Of a stretch of DNA of 64,000 nt, positions 15,422 through 24,502 are shown one piece after another. Location of the stretch: contig JAVYKX010000002.1 of NCBI GenBank assembly GCA_038741495.1, positions 260,541 through 324,540 of the forward strand, in the 5' to 3' direction. The stretch is from Thermofilum sp. Lineage in GTDB: Archaea > Thermoproteota > Thermoprotei > Thermofilales > Thermofilaceae. Each line of letters begins with the position of its first letter. Positions within the stretch are counted from its first letter, which is position 1. A model generated the notes under the pieces. That model was not told the origin of the DNA, ran no database searches, and saw only the letters and a program-made list of their open reading frames with translations. A program made the translations under genes and the position numbers.

Positions 15422-17584
15422 ATGTCCGAGAAGCAGGAAGTTGAGCTTCGTGTCGCGGAGGCGCGCTCTAGAGATGTCGGCAGAGGCATTGTACGCCTGG
15501 ATCGCAGCATAATGAGCAGGCTCGGTTTAGAGCCGGGTGACATCGTCGAGATTGAGGGGAAGAAGCTGACCGCAGCGGTCGTGTGGCCTCAAGCGCTCGA
15601 GGACGAAGGCTCAGGAATCGTCAGGATGGACGGGTACATCAGGCGCAATGCCGGCGTGAGCGTAGGCGATACCGTTAAAGTGAGGAAGGCTAAGTCTGCC
15701 CCGGCCCGCAGGGTAGTTCTCGCCCCCGCGTCCCAGTTTTTCATCGAGACGAGCCCGGACCTAGCAGAGTACGTTAAGAGCAAGCTTCTGGGGAGGCCCC
15801 TGGTGCGGGGCAATGTCGTCGAGATACCTCTCTTCAGCTCAGCTCTGCCTTTCACAGTGGTATCCACGTTGCCAGCGCAGGTCGTGCAGGTTACCGAGTC
15901 TACGGAGATTGTGATAAAGAGCGAGCCTGGCGCTGCAGAGGTTTCGATTCCTCGAGTAACCTACGAGGACATCGGTGACCTGGAAGAAGCGAAGCAAAAA
16001 GTCCGGGAGATGGTCGAGCTGCCTCTGCGGCACCCAGAGCTCTTCAAGCATCTGGGCATCGACCCACCCAAGGGAGTGCTCTTCTACGGTCCACCGGGCA
16101 CGGGTAAGACCCTCCTGGCTAAAGCCGTGGCGAATGAGACGGGTGCGTACTTCATCTCGATAAATGGCCCCGAGATTATGAGCAAGTTCTACGGTGAGAG
16201 TGAGCAGCGGCTTAGAGAAATTTTCGAGGAAGCCCAGAAGAACGCGCCTGCGATTATCTTTATCGACGAGATTGATGCTATAGCGCCGAAACGTGAAGAA
16301 GTAACTGGTGAAGTTGAGAAAAGAGTCGTTGCACAGCTCCTAGCACTCATGGACGGGCTGAAGGAGCGCGGCCAGGTCGTAGTGATTGCCGCGACGAACC
16401 GTCCAGACGACATTGACCCAGCCTTAAGGAGGCCCGGGAGGTTTGACCGAGAGATAGCTTTCCCGGTGCCCGATAGGAGGGCGCGGAGAGAGATCCTGCA
16501 GGTTCATACGAGAAACATGCCGCTGGCCGAGGATGTGAACCTGGATGAGTTGGCCGAGATGACGCACGGCTTCACGGGTGCGGACCTGGCGGCTTTGTGC
16601 CGAGAAGCTGCGATGAGAGCTCTGAGAAGGTACCTTCCGAGGATAAACATCGAGAGCGAGAAGATACCGGCGGAGGTCCTCAAGGAGATGAAGGTGACCA
16701 GGTCGGACTTCTTCGAGGCACTAAAGGATGTTCAGCCGAGCGCGCTCAGGGAAGTTTACATCGAGGTTCCTGAAGTTCGCTGGGATGATATCGGTGGGCT
16801 TGAGGATGTGAAGCAGCAGCTTAGAGAAGCGGTCGAGTGGCCGCTCAAACACCCCGAGTTCTTTAGAGAGATGGGCATCGACCCGCCTAAGGGTATTCTG
16901 CTCTATGGTCCACCGGGCACGGGTAAGACCCTCCTGGCTAAAGCCGTAGCCACGGAGAGCGAAGCAAACTTCATTGGCGTAAGGGGACCTGAGGTCCTCA
17001 GCAAGTGGGTCGGCGAGAGTGAGAAGGCAGTTAGGGAGATATTCCGCAAAGCCAGGCAAGCAGCGCCATGCGTGGTCTTCTTCGACGAGATCGACTCGAT
17101 AGCCCCTAGGAGAGGGCAGAGGTTCGACTCCGGAGTTACTGATCGCATAGTCAACCAGTTGTTGACGGAGATGGATGGTTTGGAGAGGCTTGAGGGTGTG
17201 GTGGTGATTGGTGCGACGAATCGTCCGGATATTTTGGATCCTGCTTTGCTCCGCCCCGGCCGTTTCGACCGCTTAATTTACGTGCCGCCGCCCGACGAGA
17301 AAGCTCGCTTCGAGATTTTGAAAGTTCACACGAGGAGAATGCCTCTCGCAGAAGACGTTAACCTCGCAGAACTAGCAAAACGCACAGAAGGCTACACAGG
17401 CGCGGACCTTGCGGCTGTGTGCAAGGAGGCTGCCCTAGCTGCCCTGCGCGAGGCGGGTAGACCGACTAAAGTTACCATGAGCCACTTCCTCAAAGCTCTC
17501 GACGCGATAAAGCCGAGCATCACGAAGGAGGATTTGATACGTTTCCAGAGGCTCGCCGAGGAGTTCAAGCGCATGGTAGGCTAG
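15422..17584 (+). CDS. cdc48: Cdc48/VCP-type AAA+ ATPase
   Basis: This 720-residue protein is an unfoldase that feeds substrates to the proteasome. An N-terminal double-psi barrel region (about 1-180) is followed by two AAA modules. D1 has Walker A GPPGTGKT at about 223 and Walker [11 protein letters not shown]2 has Walker A at about 496 and Walker [10 protein letters not shown]. Arginine fingers (RPGRFD) occur in both. The length is normal for archaeal Cdc48. Oddly, 41 bases over the two Walker A motifs are identical, and a stretch of D2 (about 17160-17250) uses T-rich codons unlike its surroundings. The ATG lies 33 bases after a TATA-like GCTTAATTA. Confidence 0.97.
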   Translation: MSEKQEVELRVAEARSRDVGRGIVRLDRSIMSRLGLEPGDIVEIEGKKLTAAVVWPQALEDEGSGIVRMDGYIRRNAGVSVGDTVKVRKAKSAPARRVVLAPASQFFIETSPDLAEYVKSKLLGRPLVRGNVVEIPLFSSALPFTVVSTLPAQVVQVTESTEIVIKSEPGAAEVSIPRVTYEDIGDLEEAKQKVREMVELPLRHPELFKHLGIDPPKGVLFYGPPGTGKTLLAKAVANETGAYFISINGPEIMSKFYGESEQRLREIFEEAQKNAPAIIFIDEIDAIAPKREEVTGEVEKRVVAQLLALMDGLKERGQVVVIAATNRPDDIDPALRRPGRFDREIAFPVPDRRARREILQVHTRNMPLAEDVNLDELAEMTHGFTGADLAALCREAAMRALRRYLPRINIESEKIPAEVLKEMKVTRSDFFEALKDVQPSALREVYIEVPEVRWDDIGGLEDVKQQLREAVEWPLKHPEFFREMGIDPPKGILLYGPPGTGKTLLAKAVATESEANFIGVRGPEVLSKWVGESEKAVREIFRKARQAAPCVVFFDEIDSIAPRRGQRFDSGVTDRIVNQLLTEMDGLERLEGVVVIGATNRPDILDPALLRPGRFDRLIYVPPPDEKARFEILKVHTRRMPLAEDVNLAELAKRTEGYTGADLAAVCKEAALAALREAGRPTKVTMSHFLKALDAIKPSITKEDLIRFQRLAEEFKRMVG
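16088..16128 (+). repeat. 41-bp perfect repeat, copy 1 (Cdc48 D1 Walker A)
   Basis: This is identical to 16907-16947. It covers the D1 P-loop and the following helix. The bases immediately on either side differ between the copies. Confidence 0.9.
16907..16947 (+). repeat. 41-bp perfect repeat, copy 2 (Cdc48 D2 Walker A)
   Basis: This is identical to 16088-16128. It covers the D2 P-loop, 819 bases downstream. Confidence 0.9.
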
Positions 17585-17708
17585 GCGGTTGCGCAGCGCG
17601 GGTCAGCCGAGAATTCGTGAGCTCACCCCTCGCCTTTGGTACCCGTCATCATCCTCGCGCAATACATTGAAGCGCGAGCCGCTGTTATAGGCTTACTGGT
17701 GCCGCGGC

Positions 17709-18743
17709 GTGGCAAAGGCGAGAGGGTACTTCGCGGGGTTTTCGCTGAAAAGCGACGTAGGGCTAAGCAGCGACGATGTCGTGCTCTTCAAAACTGTTTC
17801 GCAGCAGCCGGAGCTCTTCGAGAGCGTAGGCATGATTGCCTTGCCGACGGTTTCGGACTACCGCGCAGGCAAAGCTAGGAAGGCGAGGATCCACGTGGTC
17901 TACTACAAGTCGCAGTCGGACTACTTGCTCCTCACGCGCCCCCTCTCCGCGAACCTCGAGGAGGTGGTGAGCTTCGCTAGCAGCTTGCGGGGCAGCTCCA
18001 GCGATTTAAAGATCTTCGCTTCCCTAGCCTCTGATCGCATCACCGGGTTTGAGCGGTTAATCCGAGCTTTCGGCGGCTCCGTGGATGGCTATGAGATCGA
18101 CCTGGGGTTAATGTTCCACCTCTACGGGATGCGGAGAGGGTTCGAATCCTTCGCGATCGATCTTCTCGAGGAGCTAGTAAGGAGAGCGGACCGCCCCCTT
18201 CTCGCGAAAGTCTCCCCCGGCATCCCGATGAGCGAAGACTTCCTCAAGCTTGTGGTCGAAACCGGGATCAGCGGCCTAGTCTTCTCCCCCCATGTAGCCT
18301 ACAGCATAGGCAGCGAACTTTTCCGCGCTCATTCACCCCTTCTCTCCCGAGTGTTCTCGCACGCGTGGGCTCGCCTCTCAGCCAGCCTTAGCCTATCAAC
18401 AGCTTACATAACGGATGTGCCTCCCGCGCTGCTCGACGAGTTGGACCCCGCGAGAGCGTTCGACGTTCTCCTCCTCGACGTCGCAGCACTGCTCGGCTAC
18501 GTGAAGATTCGAGAAGGGGCCGGGGCTCCTATGCCGCTCCGCTGGATTGAGGCTGCAGAGGGTGCTTACCCTACTCTCGATTGGGAGGATAGGGAGTGCG
18601 CCTACGCGTGTCCCTTCGCCGCATTTGCTGGTGCGGGGAAGGGGGGACTTCTCGCCGCTAGGGAGGAGAGATGCGACTTCTGCGGGCTTTGCCTCTCAGC
18701 GTGTAAAACCGCGAAGCTGACGCGTGTGCTAACTCCCGAGTGA
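17709..18743 (+). CDS. Dihydroorotate dehydrogenase-like flavoprotein with C-terminal Fe-S motif
   Basis: This 344-residue protein looks like a TIM barrel of the DHOD/dihydropyrimidine dehydrogenase class (KVSPGIPMSEDFLKLVVETG resembles the strand and helix with the catalytic-face Lys). It is very divergent: glycine-rich phosphate-binding motifs of DHOD are not clear. The C-terminus has CAYAC followed by the ferredoxin motif CDFCGLCLSAC, enough for one [4Fe-4S] cluster and perhaps part of a second. The reaction is unknown; pyrimidine chemistry should not be assumed. The GTG start follows a TATA-like TGTTATAGG by about 22 bases. Confidence 0.55.
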   Translation: MAKARGYFAGFSLKSDVGLSSDDVVLFKTVSQQPELFESVGMIALPTVSDYRAGKARKARIHVVYYKSQSDYLLLTRPLSANLEEVVSFASSLRGSSSDLKIFASLASDRITGFERLIRAFGGSVDGYEIDLGLMFHLYGMRRGFESFAIDLLEELVRRADRPLLAKVSPGIPMSEDFLKLVVETGISGLVFSPHVAYSIGSELFRAHSPLLSRVFSHAWARLSASLSLSTAYITDVPPALLDELDPARAFDVLLLDVAALLGYVKIREGAGAPMPLRWIEAAEGAYPTLDWEDRECAYACPFAAFAGAGKGGLLAAREERCDFCGLCLSACKTAKLTRVLTPE

Positions 18744-18826
18744 TAGCGGGTCGCTTGAAGGGTCGTGAAGCCTCAGGAACTATCGCTCGGGCGAGCTCAC
18801 CCGAGCTGGAGAAGCTCGAGGCTATG

Positions 18827-21298
18827 CTACTGGCCTCCCTGGGCGTAGAAGGAAGAGTCTGCCTGCAAAGCGGTTAAAGTGAGGTAGAAGTACTTCTCAG
18901 CTTCCTTCTCCGATCGAACACCCAGGTAGACCTCCGAGAAGGCTTTCGCGATGTTTTTCAGCTCGCTGGTCGCTTCCTGAAGGCTCATTCCCAGCTCGGA
19001 GCATACCATGTGCCAGCTCTTCGCCTGCAGGACTTTCGCCACCAGCAAAAGCTTCTGCCTACGCGTGAGCTCGGGGCGGATCTTCGCCCTAAAGTAGTGT
19101 TTTGCTAGCTCTACGAGCACATCCATGCAGTTCTCGGCAGTCATGTCGCTCCACGCGTACATCAGGAACCTAGCTACCTGGAGTAGCCTGAGCTGGAGAA
19201 CCGCATCTTCGCTGGGCAGCGACTCCAGCAGCAGGAGAGCGCTCCCCGTCTCGAGATCGAAGTATGGTGTCGCTAGGCTGCCGAGAATCTTCTCCCTAAA
19301 CTCTCTAGCGAAAACGCTCACCAGTCTCTTAGCACGCTCGGATAAGGGTTTGATCACCAGCACGCTGTACTCCCCGCTGACGGGGTTCTTCTCGGGGCTC
19401 ATGTGAACCGGGATGTACCCGTTCCTAACCCAGAACCTCAGCAGTTCTTCGGTGACGCCGAAGCCGGCGCCCACCCAGTCTAGCCCCCTGCTCTCAGCTT
19501 CCTTCTCAAGCATCTGCAGCGCTAGACTGCCCAGGCCACGCCGCATCACAGCCGGATGGGTGGCGATCCTCACTACCCTGATCCCCCTCAGTTCGCCGAA
19601 GTCGAGAACCTTGTAGTGCTTGATGAGTCTGTCAGGTATTATGTTACCCATAATCCAGGCACCCCTCGCCGAAGCTTTCACTGTTTCATCGTCCATACCG
19701 CCCTCCACGGCTAGCTCCATCGAGACGACAACCTTACCGCTCGGCGTTTTCAGCATGCGGGCGAAGTGGTGAGGCGCGTTCATTATCATCCCGAGGTCGT
19801 TCGGGTTATTCCTGTAGTGCGACAGCACGTAGATCCCGAAAAACTGGCGAAGCTCATCCTCCCGGTCGAGGAAGAAGTCCTCACCGGGCGAGTAGTAAGT
19901 CACCTTCATCGCCTCGATATCCTTGAAGTCCTCCTCCGTCAGCGCCGCCGGCTCTGCATCCAAGAGAAGCGTGTCAAAGACCCACTTCTCGATCGGGTCG
20001 CCCTGAGCGTAGCGGATGGGCTCGCTCATCTCGTACTCGAGCACCTCCACGTCCGGCTCGCTGCGCAGCCGCCTGAGGAACCTCACGGAGAATCCTCTGC
20101 CCGCCCCCTCGTACCCGTGGATCGTGGAGGAGAACACGATCTTGTCGAATCGCTCAAGCATCTTGAAGAGTAGGGGGACGCTGATCGAGGCCGCCTCATC
20201 CACAAGGAGGATATCTCCTCTCGCTTTCGCGGCTTCCACCGGAGGAAGGTACTCCAGCTCAATACCTTTACTGTGCAGCGCAACGACGTTTTCCCCCTTC
20301 TCCTCAATTTCTAGGGGGTGCTTGTACATCTCTAAAACTCTCCGGGAGAATCTGAACACTTCCTGCACGTTCAGCTCGGAGGGAGCGGTCAGTATGACCC
20401 TGCACCTTCCCTTAGCCCTCCTAAGGCGGTGGGCAAGCCACCCTACACCTATACCTACAACGGAGGACTTGCCTCTCCCTCTATCTGCGGTGAGCACGAG
20501 GACAAGCTTTCTCCCCTCCCGCTTCTCGTAGAATCTCTCCAGAAGCTTCAAGACCTCTACTTGATCCTGCGTTAAAGCCATCTTATAGACCCGCGCCGGG
20601 ATCCTGCTCTTTTCGGGAAACAGGAGAGTTCTCTTCCCGGGCTCGACATACGTGGTCGGCGAGTACTTTCTCAGGAACATTTTTGCGTCTGCATCGTATA
20701 TCGCTATCCCCTCGTGCTGCAACAGCTTCTGAAGGAACCTCTTCTCGAACAGCTTCCTCACATCTCTCACGGTGTAGCCTGGAGTGACGAGGTTGAGCTG
20801 GAACCTCGTAACGACCTCTGGAATCTTCTTGAAAGGTGGAATTAGAAGGATGTAGAGCCCTCCACCTCTCACCACACCCATTATCCTGCCCAAGTCGTTG
20901 GGCTCGAGGTTGTTCACGAGGTCGGCCACGCAGGCGGAGTACGTGCGGCCGAGAATCCTGTCGAGCTCGTGGTACGACACGTACTCTACTTCAACCTCCT
21001 TAGGCGCGCCTCGGCTGAAGAGCTCCTTCCTCATAGCTCCGTCGGAGTAAAAAGCGTGGTAGGTGTAGAGTACTGGGTCACGCGCCACTAGGTCCCTGAC
21101 CTCGTAGAGGAAGTCCAGAGCCGCCGTCACTAGCTTTGAATCATCCTCGCTGGTGATGACTAGCATTCTCCTGTGCCCGAGCTTAGCTGCGCTTACAAGC
21201 TCCTCCCTGACTTCAGCGAGGTGTTCCTCCGGGATTAACGGCACCGCGACACCCCAGTTAAATGCAAAGTTACGCGCCTCGCCTTTTAATGCTTCCAC
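18827..21298 (-). CDS. tmcA: tRNA(Met) cytidine acetyltransferase TmcA
   Basis: This 823-residue protein makes N4-acetylcytidine in RNA (the Kre33/NAT10 family; archaeal members can modify tRNA and rRNA). Domains: an N-terminal domain (about 1-250), a RecA-like helicase module with Walker A TADRGRGKSS near 270-280 and DEAAS Walker B, then a GNAT acetyltransferase near 520-640 (motif MRRGLGSLAL), and a C-terminal tRNA-binding region. Length fits the family. It starts with GTG 27 bases after truD and is the last gene of the pth2-truD-tmcA operon, which groups translation-quality and RNA-modification enzymes. Confidence 0.93.
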   Translation of the reverse strand: MEALKGEARNFAFNWGVAVPLIPEEHLAEVREELVSAAKLGHRRMLVITSEDDSKLVTAALDFLYEVRDLVARDPVLYTYHAFYSDGAMRKELFSRGAPKEVEVEYVSYHELDRILGRTYSACVADLVNNLEPNDLGRIMGVVRGGGLYILLIPPFKKIPEVVTRFQLNLVTPGYTVRDVRKLFEKRFLQKLLQHEGIAIYDADAKMFLRKYSPTTYVEPGKRTLLFPEKSRIPARVYKMALTQDQVEVLKLLERFYEKREGRKLVLVLTADRGRGKSSVVGIGVGWLAHRLRRAKGRCRVILTAPSELNVQEVFRFSRRVLEMYKHPLEIEEKGENVVALHSKGIELEYLPPVEAAKARGDILLVDEAASISVPLLFKMLERFDKIVFSSTIHGYEGAGRGFSVRFLRRLRSEPDVEVLEYEMSEPIRYAQGDPIEKWVFDTLLLDAEPAALTEEDFKDIEAMKVTYYSPGEDFFLDREDELRQFFGIYVLSHYRNNPNDLGMIMNAPHHFARMLKTPSGKVVVSMELAVEGGMDDETVKASARGAWIMGNIIPDRLIKHYKVLDFGELRGIRVVRIATHPAVMRRGLGSLALQMLEKEAESRGLDWVGAGFGVTEELLRFWVRNGYIPVHMSPEKNPVSGEYSVLVIKPLSERAKRLVSVFAREFREKILGSLATPYFDLETGSALLLLESLPSEDAVLQLRLLQVARFLMYAWSDMTAENCMDVLVELAKHYFRAKIRPELTRRQKLLLVAKVLQAKSWHMVCSELGMSLQEATSELKNIAKAFSEVYLGVRSEKEAEKYFYLTLTALQADSSFYAQGGQ

Positions 21299-21325
21299 GC
21301 TAAGCTAGCTCCACGCGGAGCCAGC

Positions 21326-22669
21326 TCAGAACCCCTGCGCGGGAGGGTCTTCAGGCTTCACTATATCGCGCAGAAGAGTTGTGGCGTACATGCCCTTCCT
21401 GAGGGTGAAGACGAGCCTAACCGTGGAGCCCTCAGCCGCGTAGCTCACCTCCAGGGGTTTAAGCGCCGCTAAGCGGTAAGTGCCGCCGGAGGAGGCCTCA
21501 GGCATGCTTTTCAACCGAAAAGCCGCCAGATCCAAACCTTCCTCGCGTAGAAGCTCCCTGGCAAGCTCGCCCGGCTTGCCCGAAGGAAGTTGAGAGTTGT
21601 ACCCGAAGATAGGTAGGAGCAGGGCAGCGTGCCCCTCGCTTATCCACCTATTCACCTTATCAACTACAGCGCTGTTCACAAGCAGAACTCCCGAGGGCTC
21701 GTGGGTCTTCCTGTCGGAGAAGAAACCCACGATATCTCCCGGCACAGCGTAGACGAAGGAAAGCCCCTCCTCTATCCTCCTGCTGAGCAGCCGGTTGAAG
21801 AGGTAGGCCTGGTAAGCTCCTATGAAGAGCTTCCTCACGTACGTCGACAGCGCGCGGAAAGCACCTACGTAGTCGCCGGGGTGCTCAGCCAGGTAAGCTA
21901 TTACAGCCTTCTCGTTGTGCATAGTCCTCGGGAACATCGAGAGAGTGCCCTTGTAGTCGCCTGTCTCCGCGAGGTAGCGGCGCACCCTCTTGGCTCTCTC
22001 CGACTCTTTCTCGTACACCGTTAGCAGAAGTTTCTCCACCGCTAGCTCGTACTCTCCCAGGAGGATGTGCTTGCCGACGATATGCGTGATAGGCCTCACA
22101 CTCCCGAACCTCTGGTAGCCGTAATAGTTGGGTAAACCACCCACCTGTTTGAGGTGCTGGACAGCCTCCGCCACTGCGTCGACATTCCTCACGTCACGAA
22201 TAACCACCTCGAAGCGGTTCCCGAACAATAGGCCGGGTCTAAGCCGGAAAGGCCTCCGGAAAAAGCAGTGAAGCTTAACTCTCGAGTGCTTGGAGTTGAA
22301 CTCCTCTACCTTAACGGGGTCCAGCTCCAAGGGCACTGAGACGAACTGGTAGGTGATAGCGGTTGTGTCCTTGAGCCCAGCCACGCCGACGCTCCCCTTG
22401 GGCAACCCGAAGAACTTCTCGATAGCGCGGACTGCTGTAAGCGTATCCACCTTCCTCTTCTCCATCACAAGCCACGTGTACTCCCCCGACCCCCCCTCGT
22501 CCCCGCAGCGAGGCGAAGCGACCGCTCCATCAACACTGACCTCGAACACGAGGAAGTCTCCAAGCTCTCTTCGGAGAAAACCCCCGCTACCGGGTGTTTC
22601 AAGCCCGTAATACTCCATACCGAGAGCGATATCCAGTGGGACGCTGCAGCGCAACGGCACCGCTAGCAC
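21326..22669 (-). CDS. truD: tRNA pseudouridine synthase TruD
   Basis: This 447-residue enzyme isomerises uridine to pseudouridine in tRNA (position 13 in the bacterial enzyme; archaeal/eukaryotic Pus7-type targets may differ). The catalytic motif GLKDTTAITYQ has Asp at about residue 101. The N-terminal glycine-rich segment TPGSGGFLRRELGDFLV matches the family. The GTG start directly follows the pth2 stop codon (TAG then GTG with no gap), so the two are translationally coupled. An ATG 17 codons in is less likely, because family alignment includes the upstream residues. Confidence 0.93.
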   Translation of the reverse strand: MLAVPLRCSVPLDIALGMEYYGLETPGSGGFLRRELGDFLVFEVSVDGAVASPRCGDEGGSGEYTWLVMEKRKVDTLTAVRAIEKFFGLPKGSVGVAGLKDTTAITYQFVSVPLELDPVKVEEFNSKHSRVKLHCFFRRPFRLRPGLLFGNRFEVVIRDVRNVDAVAEAVQHLKQVGGLPNYYGYQRFGSVRPITHIVGKHILLGEYELAVEKLLLTVYEKESERAKRVRRYLAETGDYKGTLSMFPRTMHNEKAVIAYLAEHPGDYVGAFRALSTYVRKLFIGAYQAYLFNRLLSRRIEEGLSFVYAVPGDIVGFFSDRKTHEPSGVLLVNSAVVDKVNRWISEGHAALLLPIFGYNSQLPSGKPGELARELLREEGLDLAAFRLKSMPEASSGGTYRLAALKPLEVSYAAEGSTVRLVFTLRKGMYATTLLRDIVKPEDPPAQGF

Positions 22670-23035
22670 CTAGAGCAATTTTAGCTTACCTGTAACGCGG
22701 TCAACCAGCTCGGAGGGGGCGGGGCCTATACCCGCCGCAGTTACCGTGCCCGGCGGAAGCTGCGTGAGTCCCCGATCCCTCACCACCGCTACTGGGAGGC
22801 CCAGCGCTCGGGCTTCCCTGCACACCGACCTAAGCTCTTCGAGGCTGCTAACTTTGACAACTACCTTCTTCTGGCCGCTGCGGAGCCATTCCACAGCCCA
22901 CTCGCGGCGCTTTCTCCACGCTTTGAGGAAAGCGCTCAGAGATGCGTGCGCGCCCTGAGCCACCATCTTCCCCTTTCCCATCTCGACATCCTTCCTTATT
23001 ACGATGACTTGCTTCATCTCGCTCACTACAGCCAC
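22670..23035 (-). CDS. pth2: Peptidyl-tRNA hydrolase, archaeal/eukaryotic type (Pth2)
   Basis: This protein of 115-121 residues releases peptides from peptidyl-tRNA dropped by ribosomes. Family motifs: KQVIVIRKDVEMGKGKMVAQ with the catalytic-region Lys and Asp, GAHAS, and the C-terminal GIGPAP. The family usually begins at KQVIV, so the ATG at 23017 is a good alternative to the GTG at 23035. The nearest TATA-like element (around 23125-23134, minus strand) implies an unusually long 5' leader of about 70 bases. It is the first gene of the pth2-truD-tmcA operon. Confidence 0.95.
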   Translation of the reverse strand: MAVVSEMKQVIVIRKDVEMGKGKMVAQGAHASLSAFLKAWRKRREWAVEWLRSGQKKVVVKVSSLEELRSVCREARALGLPVAVVRDRGLTQLPPGTVTAAGIGPAPSELVDRVTGKLKLL

Positions 23036-23210
23036 CCACGACGCCCGGCAAGCGCTTCTGCCGTCTCTGCCAGCTTGAGTGCAGCTCGCCGAGCCGCTTC
23101 CTCACTCGTGGAGGCGCTACCCCTTATATTCACGCATGAGGAGAGCTTCGCACCACCCCGCGCTCTTCGGTGTGAATTTTAAAGAAAACCCTCAACCCAC
23201 CTAGCCTCTA

Positions 23211-23702
23211 CTAGCTTCTCTTGTACCCTATCTTCCTGAGGAAGTCTACTCTCTTCTTCTTATCGGCTTCCCCTTCTACCCCGACAACCGTGAAGCCGTC
23301 TATCACGCCGAGCACACCCCTACCCTGGTCTGTCTCGGCGACTATCACTTGGACCGGATTAGCGCTTGCGCAGTAGATGTGTGCAACCTCTTGAACCATC
23401 TTCAGCTGATTCAAGAGGTTGATGGGCCATGCATCCCTTACGAGTAGCACGAAAACGTGTCCCGCCCCGATCCTCTGCGCGTTCTCTATAGCGGCCTTGA
23501 CGAGCTCCTCGTCATTTCCATCGTATCTGACTAGCCTGTCCCCGGAAGCCTCGTTGAACGCTAAGCCGAATTTCGCGCCCGGAACACTAGTAACCACAAC
23601 CTCCGCTATATCCTCGACCGACTTGATGAAGTGTGTCTGCCCAATGATGATGTTGGCCTTCTCGGGAATCAACATTCTGACGATTTCAAGCCTTACGCTC
23701 AC
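23211..23702 (-). CDS. Adenosine-specific kinase family protein
   Basis: This 163-residue protein belongs to the small archaeal/bacterial adenosine-specific kinase family (PF04008). Recognisable family segments are NIIIGQTHFIKSVEDI near the start, PGAKFGLAFNEASG in the middle and GRGVLGVIDG near the end. Length fits. The function (binding and possibly phosphorylating adenosine) is taken from the family name and is not well established. A TATA-like CTTATTTTTC on the minus strand is 26 bases from the GTG start, so the mRNA is leaderless. It is divergent from the gene at 23789. Confidence 0.85.
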   Translation of the reverse strand: MSVRLEIVRMLIPEKANIIIGQTHFIKSVEDIAEVVVTSVPGAKFGLAFNEASGDRLVRYDGNDEELVKAAIENAQRIGAGHVFVLLVRDAWPINLLNQLKMVQEVAHIYCASANPVQVIVAETDQGRGVLGVIDGFTVVGVEGEADKKKRVDFLRKIGYKRS

Positions 23703-23788
23703 ATGATGTCTACCACCTTCGGCGAAAAATAAGCTTTGCCAGACCTCGAGAGAAAAGTCTATTTAAGCGAGAGTACTCGAAGCTGCTC

Positions 23789-24028
23789 GTGATCAACGAC
23801 GCGCTAACGTGCATGTGGGAGAATTGCCAGCGCCAGCCAGAGATCATTCTCGAGACCGGGAAGCTGAGCCTAGCTCTCTGCCGCGAGCACTTCACCAACG
23901 TTGTGAAGAGGCTCGCGAAAGCCGCGGAAACGAGGGGCAGCATCACCCCCGGAGCGCTGAAAGTTGAAAAGCTTCCAGGCGGGAAGGTGAGGCTAACCGT
24001 GCGGAGGAAGAGACTTAAGCGCGGCTAG
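23789..24028 (+). CDS. Small basic protein with CxxxxC and CxxH pair
   Basis: This 79-residue protein is of unknown family. CMWENC near the start and CREH about 25 residues later could bind one zinc ion. The C-terminus is strongly basic (VRRKRLKRG), suggesting nucleic-acid contact. The GTG start is leaderless, 26-28 bases after TATTTAAG. Its end overlaps the end of the convergent coiled-coil gene by 36 bases. Confidence 0.6.
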   Translation: MINDALTCMWENCQRQPEIILETGKLSLALCREHFTNVVKRLAKAAETRGSITPGALKVEKLPGGKVRLTVRRKRLKRG

Positions 24029-24502
24029 CTGCCTCGCGATGATTTCTCTCAATTTCTCGTAAGTCTCCTTGTCTATTACAGACCCGTGGAAGCACTCTTC
24101 AAGCTCACGGGCCTTAGCCTCGATATCCTCTTCCCTCACTTCGGCGGGCACGCCCATCCTCCGCGAGTGCAGAATCGTCATCTCGGTAAGCTCCTCTAGA
24201 AGTATCCACAGCTCGCCGAGCTCCTTGACGAGCGCTGGTGTCTCCGCGCTCAGCACTTCGAGTCTCCGTTTCGCCTTAGCCTCGCTGACTAACCCAAGCT
24301 CCACTTTCAAGCTTAGCTCCCGCACTTCCTCCAGGTTCACTCTAATCATGGCCTTGAGCACGCTGATTCTCTCGTAGAGCAGAGGTCTTAGCCGCTCCCA
24401 TTCTCTAATAGCTGTTCTCGCACCCTCAACATAGTTCTGCCACAGGTTCTCTGCTCTTTCGAATAATCGGGCAACCTCACCCGCGCTATCAGCCAGGCTC
24501 AT
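23993..24502 (-). CDS. Coiled-coil protein, paralogue of the upstream gene
   Basis: This 169-residue protein is mostly helical. It shares an arrangement with the gene at 24499-25281: an aromatic-containing helix (WQNYVEGARTAIREWERLRPLL), then a long coiled coil with a GLVSEAKAKRRLEVL turn, then a C-terminal hairpin-like segment (GSVIDKETYEKLREII). Its ATG overlaps the stop of the upstream paralogue (ATGA), so the two are translated together in equal amounts. No known function. ESCRT-III (CdvB) was considered, but no convincing family motif is present. Confidence 0.7.
   Translation of the reverse strand: MSLADSAGEVARLFERAENLWQNYVEGARTAIREWERLRPLLYERISVLKAMIRVNLEEVRELSLKVELGLVSEAKAKRRLEVLSAETPALVKELGELWILLEELTEMTILHSRRMGVPAEVREEDIEAKARELEECFHGSVIDKETYEKLREIIARQLAALKSLPPHG

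Noticed and set aside
18140-18160. GGGTTCGAATCC resembles a tRNA T-loop
   Set aside because: It lies inside the DHOD-like gene in good reading frame, and no acceptor stem, D-loop or anticodon arm could be found around it.
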